In this document: piece by piece, positions 1-5,815 of the stretch
How the letters are laid out: each line of letters starts with the position of its first letter
Numbering within the stretch: the stretch's first letter is position 1
Source: an uncultured beta proteobacterium
GTDB lineage: Bacteria; Pseudomonadota; Gammaproteobacteria; Burkholderiales; Rhodocyclaceae
Assembly: GCA_903910495.1 (NCBI GenBank)
Contig: CAIVZW010000564.1
Span: 1-5,963 of the forward strand
Direction of reading: 5' to 3'
Length of the DNA stretch: 5,963 nt
The notes under the pieces: model-generated
The model's input: the letters and a program-made list of their open reading frames with translations, nothing else
Told to the model about the DNA's origin: nothing
The model's database searches: none
Made by a program: the position numbers and the translations under genes

Positions 1-121
1 CGGCCATCAAGGCCGTTGGAACGTGCCCGGCGTCAGCCCGGCAACGGGTCAGCGGCGCCATGAAGATACGATTGGGCGCCATCAACGCCCCGAATTTAAG
101 CGGACTAAATAGCGTGTTCAT
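1..121 (-). CDS. Alkene reductase, Old Yellow Enzyme family (NemA/XenB-like), N-terminal part only
   Basis: The first 40 codons of a minus-strand gene are present; the rest lies beyond the left edge. The ATG is at 119-121, with a good Shine-Dalgarno (AGGAGT, complement of 130-135) nine bases upstream of it. The peptide begins [20 protein letters not shown] and continues with [20 protein letters not shown]. This is the N-terminal beta/alpha-barrel opening of FMN-dependent Old Yellow Enzymes: the NRI-MAPLTR element contributes to flavin binding, and the TRCRA-GxVP-ALMA pattern resembles xenobiotic reductase B and N-ethylmaleimide reductase. Family members use NAD(P)H to reduce activated C=C bonds, nitroesters or N-ethylmaleimide in the cytoplasm. 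The catalytic His/Asn pair and the Tyr are outside the window, so activity and subgroup cannot be confirmed. The family call is firm; the substrate is unknown. Confidence 0.9.
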   Translation of the reverse strand, partial: MNTLFSPLKFGALMAPNRIFMAPLTRCRADAGHVPTALMA

Positions 122-338
122 CGGCTGGCACTCCTGAGATGGGTGATCTTCATATTATCGCAGATGGAGGATTCTTCCCTGCATCAATAGCAAGCCTGGC
201 GTATCTGCCTGATGAGCAACAAGAAACTGCCGCCAGACGCCATAGGCCTCGTCCCCTGCCGGATGCAGATGCAGTTGTTGCGCCAGATCATGTGGCAACC
301 TGTGCTCACCACGTACCTCACGCAGACAGGAAAAAACG
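122..338. other. Intergenic region between alkene reductase and dehydrogenase remnant
   Basis: This 217-base stretch separates the divergently oriented alkene reductase (minus) and dehydrogenase remnant (plus). Near its left end is a possible -10 element for the reductase, GATAAT on the minus strand (complement of 154-159), about 33 bases from the start codon. No convincing -35 lies at the right distance, so it is only a weak candidate. At its right end an AGGA (327-330), eight bases before the ATG at 339, would be the ribosome binding site of the dehydrogenase remnant. A small minus-strand open frame (155-298) is listed separately. I see no hairpin-plus-T-run terminator, repeat or RNA gene. 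Confidence 0.5.
155..298 (-). CDS. Unidentified short open frame, possibly the C-terminal remnant of a lost gene
   Basis: A minus-strand frame ends at TAA (complement of 155-157) and is open back to a stop at 347-349. The only usual start codon I find in it is a TTG at 296-298, which gives 47 residues. I see no good ribosome binding site. The peptide includes HDLAQQLHLHPAGDEAYGVW followed by a hydrophobic segment around GLLLMQGRILHL just before the stop. Its composition looks protein-like (few rare residues, alternating hydrophobic positions), which suggests the tail of a real protein whose upstream part was removed. I do not recognise the family. A chance open frame of this length is entirely possible in GC-rich DNA. 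If it is coding, its stop codon falls inside the candidate -10 element of the alkene reductase. Confidence 0.25.
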   Translation of the reverse strand: MPHDLAQQLHLHPAGDEAYGVWRQFLVAHQADTPGLLLMQGRILHLR

Positions 339-530
339 ATGAAGACTTATCGAATTGCAACTATTCCCGGCGATGGCATCGGCAAGGAAGTCATTCCTGC
401 GGGCCAGCAGGCGCCCGAAGCGCTGGCGGCAAGCTGTTGTACCTTCCGCTGCGAGTTTGATAACTTCGACTGGGGTAGCGACTACTATCGTCAGCACGGG
501 ATGATGATGCCGGACATTAATCCCCTCTGA
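339..530 (+). pseudogene. ttuC: Truncated tartrate/D-malate dehydrogenase (N-terminal remnant)
   Basis: The frame encodes 63 residues beginning MKTYRIATIPGDGIGKEVIP, the N-terminal strand and GDGIG loop of the NAD-dependent beta-decarboxylating dehydrogenases (isocitrate, isopropylmalate, tartrate/D-malate). The segment DNFDWGSDYYRQHGMMMP at residues 41-58 matches the tartrate/D-malate dehydrogenase branch (TtuC/DmlA), whose members have W-S-YY-HG-MMP here. Intact members are about 350-360 residues long. Here the resemblance stops after Pro58 (near position 512), and five unrelated residues lead to TGA at 528-530. The catalytic Tyr and Lys, the metal-binding Asp residues and the rest of the NAD site are all absent. 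The pyrX stop lies only 27 bases further on, so the missing part was deleted, not just frameshifted. A ribosome binding site (AGGA, 327-330) survives, so a short peptide could still be made, but no enzyme. Confidence 0.8.
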
Positions 531-557
531 ATACGTCTTATTACGCAGCCATGATAA

Positions 558-1838
558 TCAAAGCTCGAAAACGACGCGCCCGCCGACCAAAGTCAGGTGC
601 ACACGGCCGGCCATTTCGTAGCCCATGAACGGGGTATTCTTGCCCTGGCTGCGCAGCGCTCCGGGCGTGACGCGCCACGGCTCGGTCAGATCGAAGATAC
701 AGATGTCGGCCGGACTGCCAACGGCCAGAGAACCGCTGCCGATGCCCAGGATGGCGGCCGGATCGCAGGTGACCCGGGCCAGCGCCGTCAGCAGAGGCAA
801 TTTTTCTTCCCCGGCCCACTTCAGGGTCAGCGGCAGCAGCAGTTCGAGACCGGTGGCGCCGGGCAGTGCTTCGGCAAAGGGCAACTGCTTGCCATCTTCA
901 TCAACCGGCGTGTGATCCGAACAGAGTACCGCCAGACCTTCTGCGGCCGCCGCGCGCAGCGCGTCGCGGTCGCTTCCCGAACGCAGCGGCGGATCAAAGC
1001 GTGCATGGCTATCGAAATAGCCGATATCCACTTCCGAAAGATGCAGGTGGTGAATGTCGATGTCGCAACTGACCTTGAGCCCGTTAAGTTTTGCCGCGCG
1101 CACCAGCGCCACGCCGGCGGCTGAAGACAAGCGCGCCAGATGCAAGCGTACTCCCGTAGCCCGCGCCAGATGCAGCGCAGTGGAAATGGCCACCGTTTCG
1201 GCACACACCGGGATACCCGCTAGACCGAGCCGGGAAGCCACTTCGCCATCGTGGGCCACGCCGTCACGCGCCAGGTAGTGATCCTGCGGCTGCAACCGGA
1301 TCGCGTAATCAAAAGTCGCTGCGTATTGCATGGCCCGCAGCAGCACCTGCGTGTCGGAGATCGGATGCTGTGCCTGCGAGAAGGCAATGCAGCCGGCCTT
1401 TGACAGGCTGGTCATTTCCGCCAGTTTTTCGCCGGCCAGTTGCTGGGTCAGGGCGCCAATCGGGAAAACGCGCGCCAGACCGAGGGCTTCACTGCGCCGG
1501 ATCAGGCGCTCGACCAGGCCCGGCTCGTCGAGCGGCGGCTTGGTGTCGGGCGGACAGGCAACAGCGGTGACACCGCCAGCAATAGCTGCGGCAAGTTCGG
1601 TTTCGAGGCTGCCCAGACGGGTCGACAGATCGACTAGTCCCGGGCAGACAATCCGCCCACTGGCATCGATTGTCCGCCCGGCGCTAAAGCTTTCAGGTGC
1701 CTTGCCGATGGCCGCGACGCAACCGTTCACGATGAATAAATCGGCTGTTGCGTCCAGGCCGTTTTTCGGGTCGATCACACGACCGTTCTTGATGTGGATG
1801 TGAGTGTTGGACACTTTGCTGTTCAATTCGTCGCGCAT
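558..1838 (-). CDS. pyrX: Dihydroorotase-like subunit, predicted catalytically inactive (PyrX/PyrC')
   Basis: A 426-residue protein of the amidohydrolase/type I dihydroorotase fold, downstream of pyrB with a 3-nt gap. GGGGA in the pyrB 3' end precedes the ATG by eight bases. The N-terminal composite domain (KNGRVIDP, about 17-24; DASGRIVCPGLVD, 58-70) and the C-terminal domain (GSPADICIFD, about 374-383) are intact. The metal site is not. The DxHxH motif after PGLVD reads DLSTR (70-74), so both His are lost. The usual FSDDG segment reads FSQAQ (153-157), the H-x-ED segment reads QPQD (183-186), and HxxHxS reads HLARLSS (233-239). Only the late Asp of the SDHTP motif (308) remains. In pseudomonads such a PyrC' chain has no dihydroorotase activity and is needed to assemble the aspartate transcarbamoylase dodecamer; I infer the same role here. 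A separate active PyrC must then exist elsewhere in the genome. Confidence 0.93.
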   Translation of the reverse strand: MRDELNSKVSNTHIHIKNGRVIDPKNGLDATADLFIVNGCVAAIGKAPESFSAGRTIDASGRIVCPGLVDLSTRLGSLETELAAAIAGGVTAVACPPDTKPPLDEPGLVERLIRRSEALGLARVFPIGALTQQLAGEKLAEMTSLSKAGCIAFSQAQHPISDTQVLLRAMQYAATFDYAIRLQPQDHYLARDGVAHDGEVASRLGLAGIPVCAETVAISTALHLARATGVRLHLARLSSAAGVALVRAAKLNGLKVSCDIDIHHLHLSEVDIGYFDSHARFDPPLRSGSDRDALRAAAAEGLAVLCSDHTPVDEDGKQLPFAEALPGATGLELLLPLTLKWAGEEKLPLLTALARVTCDPAAILGIGSGSLAVGSPADICIFDLTEPWRVTPGALRSQGKNTPFMGYEMAGRVHLTLVGGRVVFEL

Positions 1839-1841
1839 CGC

Positions 1842-2801
1842 TCAGTTCCCCGCCAGAATGCTCATGACCGCCATCCGTACCGCGATGCCGAAAGTGACCT
1901 GTGGCAGAATGACCGCCTGCGGCCCGTCTGCGACCTCGGAATCGATTTCGACGCCGCGATTCATCGGCCCCGGATGCATCACGATGGCATCGGGTTTGGC
2001 CAGTGCCAGCGTCTTCGGCGTCAATCCGTAGCCTTTGAAGTATTCGCGTGCCGAGGGCAGCAAAGCCCCGTTCATGCGCTCGTTTTGCAGGCGCAGCATG
2101 ATCACTACGTCGCAATCCCTGAACCCTTCCTGCAGGTCGTTGCAGACACGTACGCCCATTTTCTCGATGGCCGTCGGGAGCAGGGTTTGCGGGCCGACCG
2201 CACGGACCTGACCGACGCCGAGCGTATTGAGTGCATGAATGTCCGAGCGCGCCACGCGGGAATGGAGAATGTCGCCGACGATGGCCACGGTCAGATTGGA
2301 GAAATCCTTTTTGTAGTGGCGGATGGTGTACATGTCGAGCAGGCCCTGCGTCGGATGCGCGTGCCGTCCGTCGCCGGCATTGACCACGCGCACATCGGAA
2401 CGGCCGGTGCGGTGCAGGTGATCGACGATCAGGTAGGGTGCTCCGGATGACGAGTGGCGGACAACAAACATGTCGGCATGCATGGCGACGAGATTGTCGA
2501 TGGTGTCAAGCAGGGTCTCGCCCTTGGCCGTCGAGGAACGCGCCACGTCCAGATTGATGACGTCGGCCGACAGGCGCTTGGCGGCAATTTCAAAGGTGGT
2601 GCGGGTACGTGTCGAATTCTCGAAGAAGAGGTTGAAAACGCTCTTGCCGCGCAGCACGGGAACCTTTTTTACGTCGCGATCGGAAATCTCGAGAAAACTC
2701 GAGGCGATGTCTAGGATACGCGTCAGTACTTCGCGTGGCAGGCCCTCGGTCGAAAGCAGGTGGATCAGTTCGCCATTGGCATTGAGTTGAGGATTATGCA
2801 T
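1842..2801 (-). CDS. pyrB: Aspartate carbamoyltransferase catalytic subunit
   Basis: This 319-residue enzyme joins carbamoyl phosphate and L-aspartate to give N-carbamoyl-L-aspartate, the committed step of pyrimidine synthesis in the cytoplasm. The carbamoyl-phosphate site [13 protein letters not shown] spans 59-71. The SSTAKGET loop (89-96) supplies the Ser and Lys that reach in from the neighbouring subunit. HPTQ is at 149-152, the aspartate-binding RLQ at 237-239, and HPGPMNRG at 276-283. HPGPxNRG is typical of ATCases that pair with a dihydroorotase-like chain, and the next gene is exactly that. The frame stays open 74 codons further upstream, but those codons lie inside pyrR and look non-native. 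The ATG at 2799-2801 is fixed by a strong Shine-Dalgarno and by the usual family length. No pyrI regulatory chain is present in the window. Confidence 0.97.
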   Translation of the reverse strand: MHNPQLNANGELIHLLSTEGLPREVLTRILDIASSFLEISDRDVKKVPVLRGKSVFNLFFENSTRTRTTFEIAAKRLSADVINLDVARSSTAKGETLLDTIDNLVAMHADMFVVRHSSSGAPYLIVDHLHRTGRSDVRVVNAGDGRHAHPTQGLLDMYTIRHYKKDFSNLTVAIVGDILHSRVARSDIHALNTLGVGQVRAVGPQTLLPTAIEKMGVRVCNDLQEGFRDCDVVIMLRLQNERMNGALLPSAREYFKGYGLTPKTLALAKPDAIVMHPGPMNRGVEIDSEVADGPQAVILPQVTFGIAVRMAVMSILAGN

Positions 2802-2802
2802 G

Positions 2803-3300
2803 TTAGCTGCACCTCCACTGCAGGCGCCCCGTATCGCTGGTCTCGAGCACGAGTTCTTCCGTGTCGTCAAGGGCCGGCCGCCAGGGGCAGAACTCGGCAT
2901 AGATCGGCAACTCGCGTCCGCCACGGTCAGCAAGCACAGCGAGTCTGATGCTGGCCGGACGGCCGTAATCGAACAGTTCGTTGATGGCGGCCCGTGTGGT
3001 GCGGCCCGTGTAGAGCACGTCATCGACGAGAATCAGCGAGCGGTCTTCCACATCAAAAGGAATCGAGGTCGGCTTGATCTGCGGATGCAGGCCTTTCTCT
3101 CCGAAATCATCCCGGTAAAAGGAAACGTCGATCAGGCCGACCTCGCCCGGCAGTTCGAGCAATTCGCTGAGCCGGCGGGCAACCCAGGCACCGCCGCTGT
3201 GAATGCCAACCAGCAGGGTGTTCGCATGCAGTTGTGGTCGTATAAGGTCGGCCAGTGTGGCGCATTGCGCCTCAGCGTCAGGTAGTTTAGTGAGCGGCAT
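2803..3300 (-). CDS. pyrR: PyrR: pyrimidine operon regulator / uracil phosphoribosyltransferase homologue
   Basis: This 165-residue protein has the type I phosphoribosyltransferase fold. Its PRPP-binding loop is [15 protein letters not shown] (91-105), with both acidic residues and the TGRT segment intact. The [13 protein letters not shown] stretch (32-44) and DRGGRELPI (125-133) are PyrR signatures. In Bacillus PyrR binds pyr mRNA and controls attenuation, and it also converts uracil plus PRPP to UMP. In Gram-negative bacteria the regulatory mechanism is less settled, so I infer only that it senses UMP/PRPP. The ATG at 3298-3300 overlaps the end of ruvX by 14 nt; a longer frame (to 3375) runs through ruvX and has non-family residues. 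The stop sits one base from the pyrB start, suggesting translational coupling. Confidence 0.94.
   Translation of the reverse strand: MPLTKLPDAEAQCATLADLIRPQLHANTLLVGIHSGGAWVARRLSELLELPGEVGLIDVSFYRDDFGEKGLHPQIKPTSIPFDVEDRSLILVDDVLYTGRTTRAAINELFDYGRPASIRLAVLADRGGRELPIYAEFCPWRPALDDTEELVLETSDTGRLQWRCS
2811..2816 (-). promoter_or_regulatory. Strong ribosome binding site of pyrB, inside the pyrR 3' end
   Basis: The minus strand reads GGAGGT here, nine bases before the pyrB ATG at 2799-2801. It is the closest match to the anti-Shine-Dalgarno consensus in this operon. It decides the pyrB start, because the same frame stays open 74 codons further upstream. Confidence 0.8.
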
Positions 3301-3760
3301 GGGCTTGGTGATCCGTGGAATATTGAGAGGAGCGTTCAAAATAACACTGCAGGATGATCTGGGCGGCCAGTGCATCGATATGTTCCCTGACGCTTTGCGT
3401 ATTATGGCCGCTTTCGCGCAGTTTTTCTTCAGCTTCCACCGAACTCAGGCGTTCTTCGGCATAATCGACGTCCAGGCCGAAGCGTCCACGCAACTGGTTG
3501 GCAAAACGGGTACAGCGCGCGGTCATGGCGTGCGCTGTACCGTCGAGTGCCACGGGCAGACCGACAACCAGACTGGCGGGTTGCCATTCCTTGATCAGCG
3601 AGGCGATGGCCGCAAAGCGCCCGGCGTTGGCTTCGCTGCGGATAGTGGTCAACGGGTGTGCCTGCCCAAGCGCCCACTCACCAACCGCGACGCCAATCCT
3701 TTTTTCGCCGAAATCAAAGGCGAGCACCGTGCCGCAGTGATGACGGATAGCCTCAGGCAT
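3287..3760 (-). CDS. ruvX: RuvX/YqgF family: putative Holliday junction resolvase / 16S rRNA 5'-end processing nuclease
   Basis: A 157-residue protein with the RNase H-like YqgF fold. The first strand carries [16 protein letters not shown] (13-28), whose Asp15 is the first catalytic acid. [10 protein letters not shown] is at 65-74, [11 protein letters not shown] (101-111) supplies the Glu, and [11 protein letters not shown] (127-137) supplies the final Asp (129), so the acidic triad looks complete. The family was proposed as a Holliday junction resolvase from its fold; in E. coli YqgF is needed for 16S rRNA 5' maturation. Which role applies here cannot be read from sequence. The ATG at 3758-3760 overlaps the algH stop by 8 nt. 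A longer frame to 3844 lies within algH and has no family resemblance before MPEAIRHH. Its 3' end overlaps pyrR. Confidence 0.93.
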   Translation of the reverse strand: MPEAIRHHCGTVLAFDFGEKRIGVAVGEWALGQAHPLTTIRSEANAGRFAAIASLIKEWQPASLVVGLPVALDGTAHAMTARCTRFANQLRGRFGLDVDYAEERLSSVEAEEKLRESGHNTQSVREHIDALAAQIILQCYFERSSQYSTDHQAHAAH

Positions 3761-4322
3761 GCCCGGCGTTTCCGGCAAGATTGGCGAAATCGATACCGAG
3801 TGTTTCCATTGCCGACAGGAGCCTTTCTTCGAAAGGGAGGTCAAACAGGATGCGTGGGTCAGCCGGCACGGTCAGCCAGGCATTCTGGGCCAGTTCATGT
3901 TCGAGCTGGCCTGCGCCCCAGCCGGAATAGCCGAGAGTGACCATCATTTCGCGCGGAAGTCCCGCGCGAGCAACGGACTGCAGGACATCGCGCGAACTGG
4001 TGAGGCCAACCTCCTGATTGACCGCCAGCGTGGATTGCCATGCCCCGATGGGGCGATGCAGAACAAAGCCGCGGTCGGTTTGTACCGGGCCGCCGAAAAA
4101 GACCGGCAGATGCGCCAGATTGGCGGACTCTCCGGAGTTGAACGGCACATCTATTTTCTCGAAGAGGGTCGCCAGATTCATGTCGATCGGACGGTTTACG
4201 ATGATGCCGAGCGTACCCTGATCGTTGTGTTCGGCGATATAGATCAGGGATTTTGAAAAAAAAGGATCCTCCATCGCCGGCATGGCAATGAGAAAATGAT
4301 CGGTCAGGTTCATGCGGTGCAT
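3753..4322 (-). CDS. algH: AlgH/YqgE family protein (DUF179)
   Basis: A 189-residue (or 186-residue) cytoplasmic protein of the YqgE/AlgH family. Conserved blocks, numbered from the first Met, are [20 protein letters not shown] (6-25), [10 protein letters not shown] (36-45), the [12 protein letters not shown] block (77-89) and [14 protein letters not shown] (131-144). No signal peptide or membrane segment is visible. The biochemical function is not established; the name comes from a reported influence on alginate genes in Pseudomonas. Two in-frame ATGs compete, at 4320-4322 (MHRMNL) and 4311-4313 (MNLTDHF). Most relatives begin MNLT, which favours the second, but neither has a clear Shine-Dalgarno. 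It is the first gene of the run into ruvX and pyrR, a neighbourhood shared with Pseudomonas. Confidence 0.93.
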   Translation of the reverse strand: MHRMNLTDHFLIAMPAMEDPFFSKSLIYIAEHNDQGTLGIIVNRPIDMNLATLFEKIDVPFNSGESANLAHLPVFFGGPVQTDRGFVLHRPIGAWQSTLAVNQEVGLTSSRDVLQSVARAGLPREMMVTLGYSGWGAGQLEHELAQNAWLTVPADPRILFDLPFEERLLSAMETLGIDFANLAGNAGHA

Positions 4323-4336
4323 GACTGCATTTTAAT
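4309..4336 (+). promoter_or_regulatory. phr: Candidate sigma-70-like promoter for phr
   Basis: TTCATG (4309-4314) and TTTAAT (4331-4336) are separated by 16 bases and lie 30 bases before the photolyase ATG. The -10 matches TATAAT at five of six positions; the -35 is poor (three of six). It overlaps the algH start region and shares its A/T core with the oppositely directed candidate. This is motif reading only. Confidence 0.3.
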
Positions 4337-4357
4337 CTCTGGCAGCGGTCGATACAA
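4329..4357 (-). promoter_or_regulatory. Candidate sigma-70-like promoter for the algH-ruvX-pyrRBX run
   Basis: On the minus strand, TTGTAT (complement of 4352-4357) and TAAAAT (complement of 4329-4334) are separated by exactly 17 bases. The -10 matches at five of six positions and the -35 at its first three. Transcription would start near 4322, on or next to the upstream algH ATG. The mRNA would then be leaderless at 4322 or have a very short leader to the ATG at 4313. Supported only by motif and position; other promoters upstream inside phr are possible. Confidence 0.45.
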
Positions 4358-4366
4358 AGGTAATAA

Positions 4367-5815
4367 ATGCTTGATTCGGTTCTTGTCTGGTTCAGACGCG
4401 ACCTGCGTGACCACGATCACGCAGCGCTAGGCGAAGCATTGCGGCGTGCGCAGCAGGTATTCTGTGCCTTTGTCTTTGATCGCGAGATTCTTGACACCTT
4501 GCCGACCGGAAGCGACCGGCGCGTCGCGTTCATCCGCGAGTCGCTGGTCGAACTCGATGCGGCCCTGCGCCAGCGCGGCGGCGGCTTGATTGTCCGGCAG
4601 GCCTGGGCAAGCAGCGAGATTCCGCGACTGGCCAGCGAACTCGGCGTAGCGGCGGTGTTCGCCAATCGCGATTACGAACCCCGGGCCAAGGCGCGTGATG
4701 CAGCGGTTGAAGCCGCATTGGGCAGACTCGGGATCGGTTTTGAATCCTTCAAGGATCAGGCCGTTTTTGATGGGCCAGAGGTACTGACACAGGCCGGCAG
4801 CCCCTATACCGTGTTTACTCCCTACAAGAAGGCCTGGCTGAAGCGCCTGACCGATGACGACCTGGCTCCACACGCCAGCGCAGCCGGCCAACTGGTCGCA
4901 GCATCTTGTGTTACGGGCGTACCGTCGCTGGCAGAAATCGGTTTCGCGCCCTCCGATTTACGTTATGCAGGCCTTGTTCCGGGAATGTCCGGCGCCCGCC
5001 AGCGACTTGATGACTTTCGTGCGCGCCTTGCGGACTACAAGGCGCAGCGCGATTTTCCTGCGCTGAACGGCACGTCCGCTCTGTCGGTGCATCTGCGTTT
5101 CGGAACCGTTTCCATTCGCGATCTGGTTTCTGCGGCGTTGGCCGACGATGCACGGCGGGGGCTGGAAGGCGCTGAAAGCTGGCTCTCCGAGCTGATCTGG
5201 CGTGATTTCTACTTCATGATTCTCGATCACTTCCCGCAGGTCGTCGAGCGTTCCTTCCGGCCACAATACGACGCCCTTGTCTGGGAGCAGGGAAACCATG
5301 CGGACAGCCTGTTTGGCGCGTGGTGCACGGCAACAACGGGTTATCCGCTGGTCGATGCGGCGATGCGGCAGTTGAACGGCACGGGGTTTATGCATAACCG
5401 TTTGCGCATGGTCGTGGCCTCGTTTCTGACCAAGGACCTGGGTATCGACTGGCGGCGCGGCGAAGCCTACTTCGCCGCGCAACTCAACGATTACGATCTG
5501 TCCGCCAATAACGGCGGCTGGCAGTGGGCGGCGTCAACCGGCTGTGATGCCCAGCCCTACTTCCGTATCTTCAATCCGGTAAGGCAGTCGGAGCGCTTTG
5601 ATCCGGGCGGCTGTTTCATCCGTCATTACCTGCCCGAGCTGGCCGCCGTGCCGGACCAGTTCATCCACGCACCGTGGCGCATGAGTGCCGCCGAGCAGTC
5701 AGCCTGCGGGGTGATTGTCGGTCGGCATACGCCGCGACCTCTCGTCGAGCACGACGCGGCCAGGCAGCGGACGCTGGAGCGCTATGCGGCGGTCAGGCAG
5801 GCCGTTGCCGGGTGA
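4367..5815 (+). CDS. phr: Deoxyribodipyrimidine photolyase, class I CPD type
   Basis: A 482-residue flavoprotein (E. coli enzyme 472) that uses blue/near-UV light to split cyclobutane pyrimidine dimers. The N-terminal antenna domain starts SVLVWFRRDLRDHDH (4-18). The C-terminal FAD domain carries ELIWRDFYFMIL (275-286), where Trp278 matches the dimer-stacking Trp277 of E. coli. The photolyase signature follows as TGYPLVDAAMRQL (324-336), GTGFMHNRLRM (338-348) and NNGGWQWAASTGCDAQPYF (381-399). The electron-transfer Trp chain appears complete: Trp306, Trp362 and Trp385, matching E. coli Trp306, Trp359 and Trp382. Together with Trp387 this favours an active CPD photolyase over a cryptochrome. 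The antenna cofactor (folate or deazaflavin) cannot be told by eye. AAAGG (4356-4360) lies six bases before the ATG. The gene diverges from algH, and its 3' end overlaps the converging neighbour. Confidence 0.96.
   Translation: MLDSVLVWFRRDLRDHDHAALGEALRRAQQVFCAFVFDREILDTLPTGSDRRVAFIRESLVELDAALRQRGGGLIVRQAWASSEIPRLASELGVAAVFANRDYEPRAKARDAAVEAALGRLGIGFESFKDQAVFDGPEVLTQAGSPYTVFTPYKKAWLKRLTDDDLAPHASAAGQLVAASCVTGVPSLAEIGFAPSDLRYAGLVPGMSGARQRLDDFRARLADYKAQRDFPALNGTSALSVHLRFGTVSIRDLVSAALADDARRGLEGAESWLSELIWRDFYFMILDHFPQVVERSFRPQYDALVWEQGNHADSLFGAWCTATTGYPLVDAAMRQLNGTGFMHNRLRMVVASFLTKDLGIDWRRGEAYFAAQLNDYDLSANNGGWQWAASTGCDAQPYFRIFNPVRQSERFDPGGCFIRHYLPELAAVPDQFIHAPWRMSAAEQSACGVIVGRHTPRPLVEHDAARQRTLERYAAVRQAVAG

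Noticed and set aside
531..557. Possible terminator between pyrX and the dehydrogenase remnant.
   Set aside because: I find no GC-rich inverted repeat followed by a T run on either strand in this 27-base gap.
1794..2450. Plus-strand open frame of 218 codons opposite pyrB.
   Set aside because: Antisense shadow of pyrB; composition is atypical, no domain is visible and no ribosome binding site stands out.
2802..3023. The pyrB frame stays open upstream to an ATG at 3023, giving a 393-residue version.
   Set aside because: The extra 74 residues lie entirely inside pyrR, are low in hydrophobic order, and have no ATCase counterpart. The strong ribosome binding site at 2811-2816 supports the start at 2801.
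3761..3844. Upstream extension of ruvX by 28 residues.
   Set aside because: It is read from inside algH in another frame and has no family resemblance; the start at 3760 gives the normal YqgF length and places the first catalytic strand near the N-terminus.
3203..3940. Long plus-strand open frame (245 codons) opposite pyrR, ruvX and algH.
   Set aside because: Mirror frame of GC-rich coding sequence. Its peptide has no recognisable domain, while the minus-strand genes show complete family motifs.
4427..4891. Minus-strand open frames opposite the 5' half of phr.
   Set aside because: Shadows of the photolyase coding frame with no recognisable protein features.
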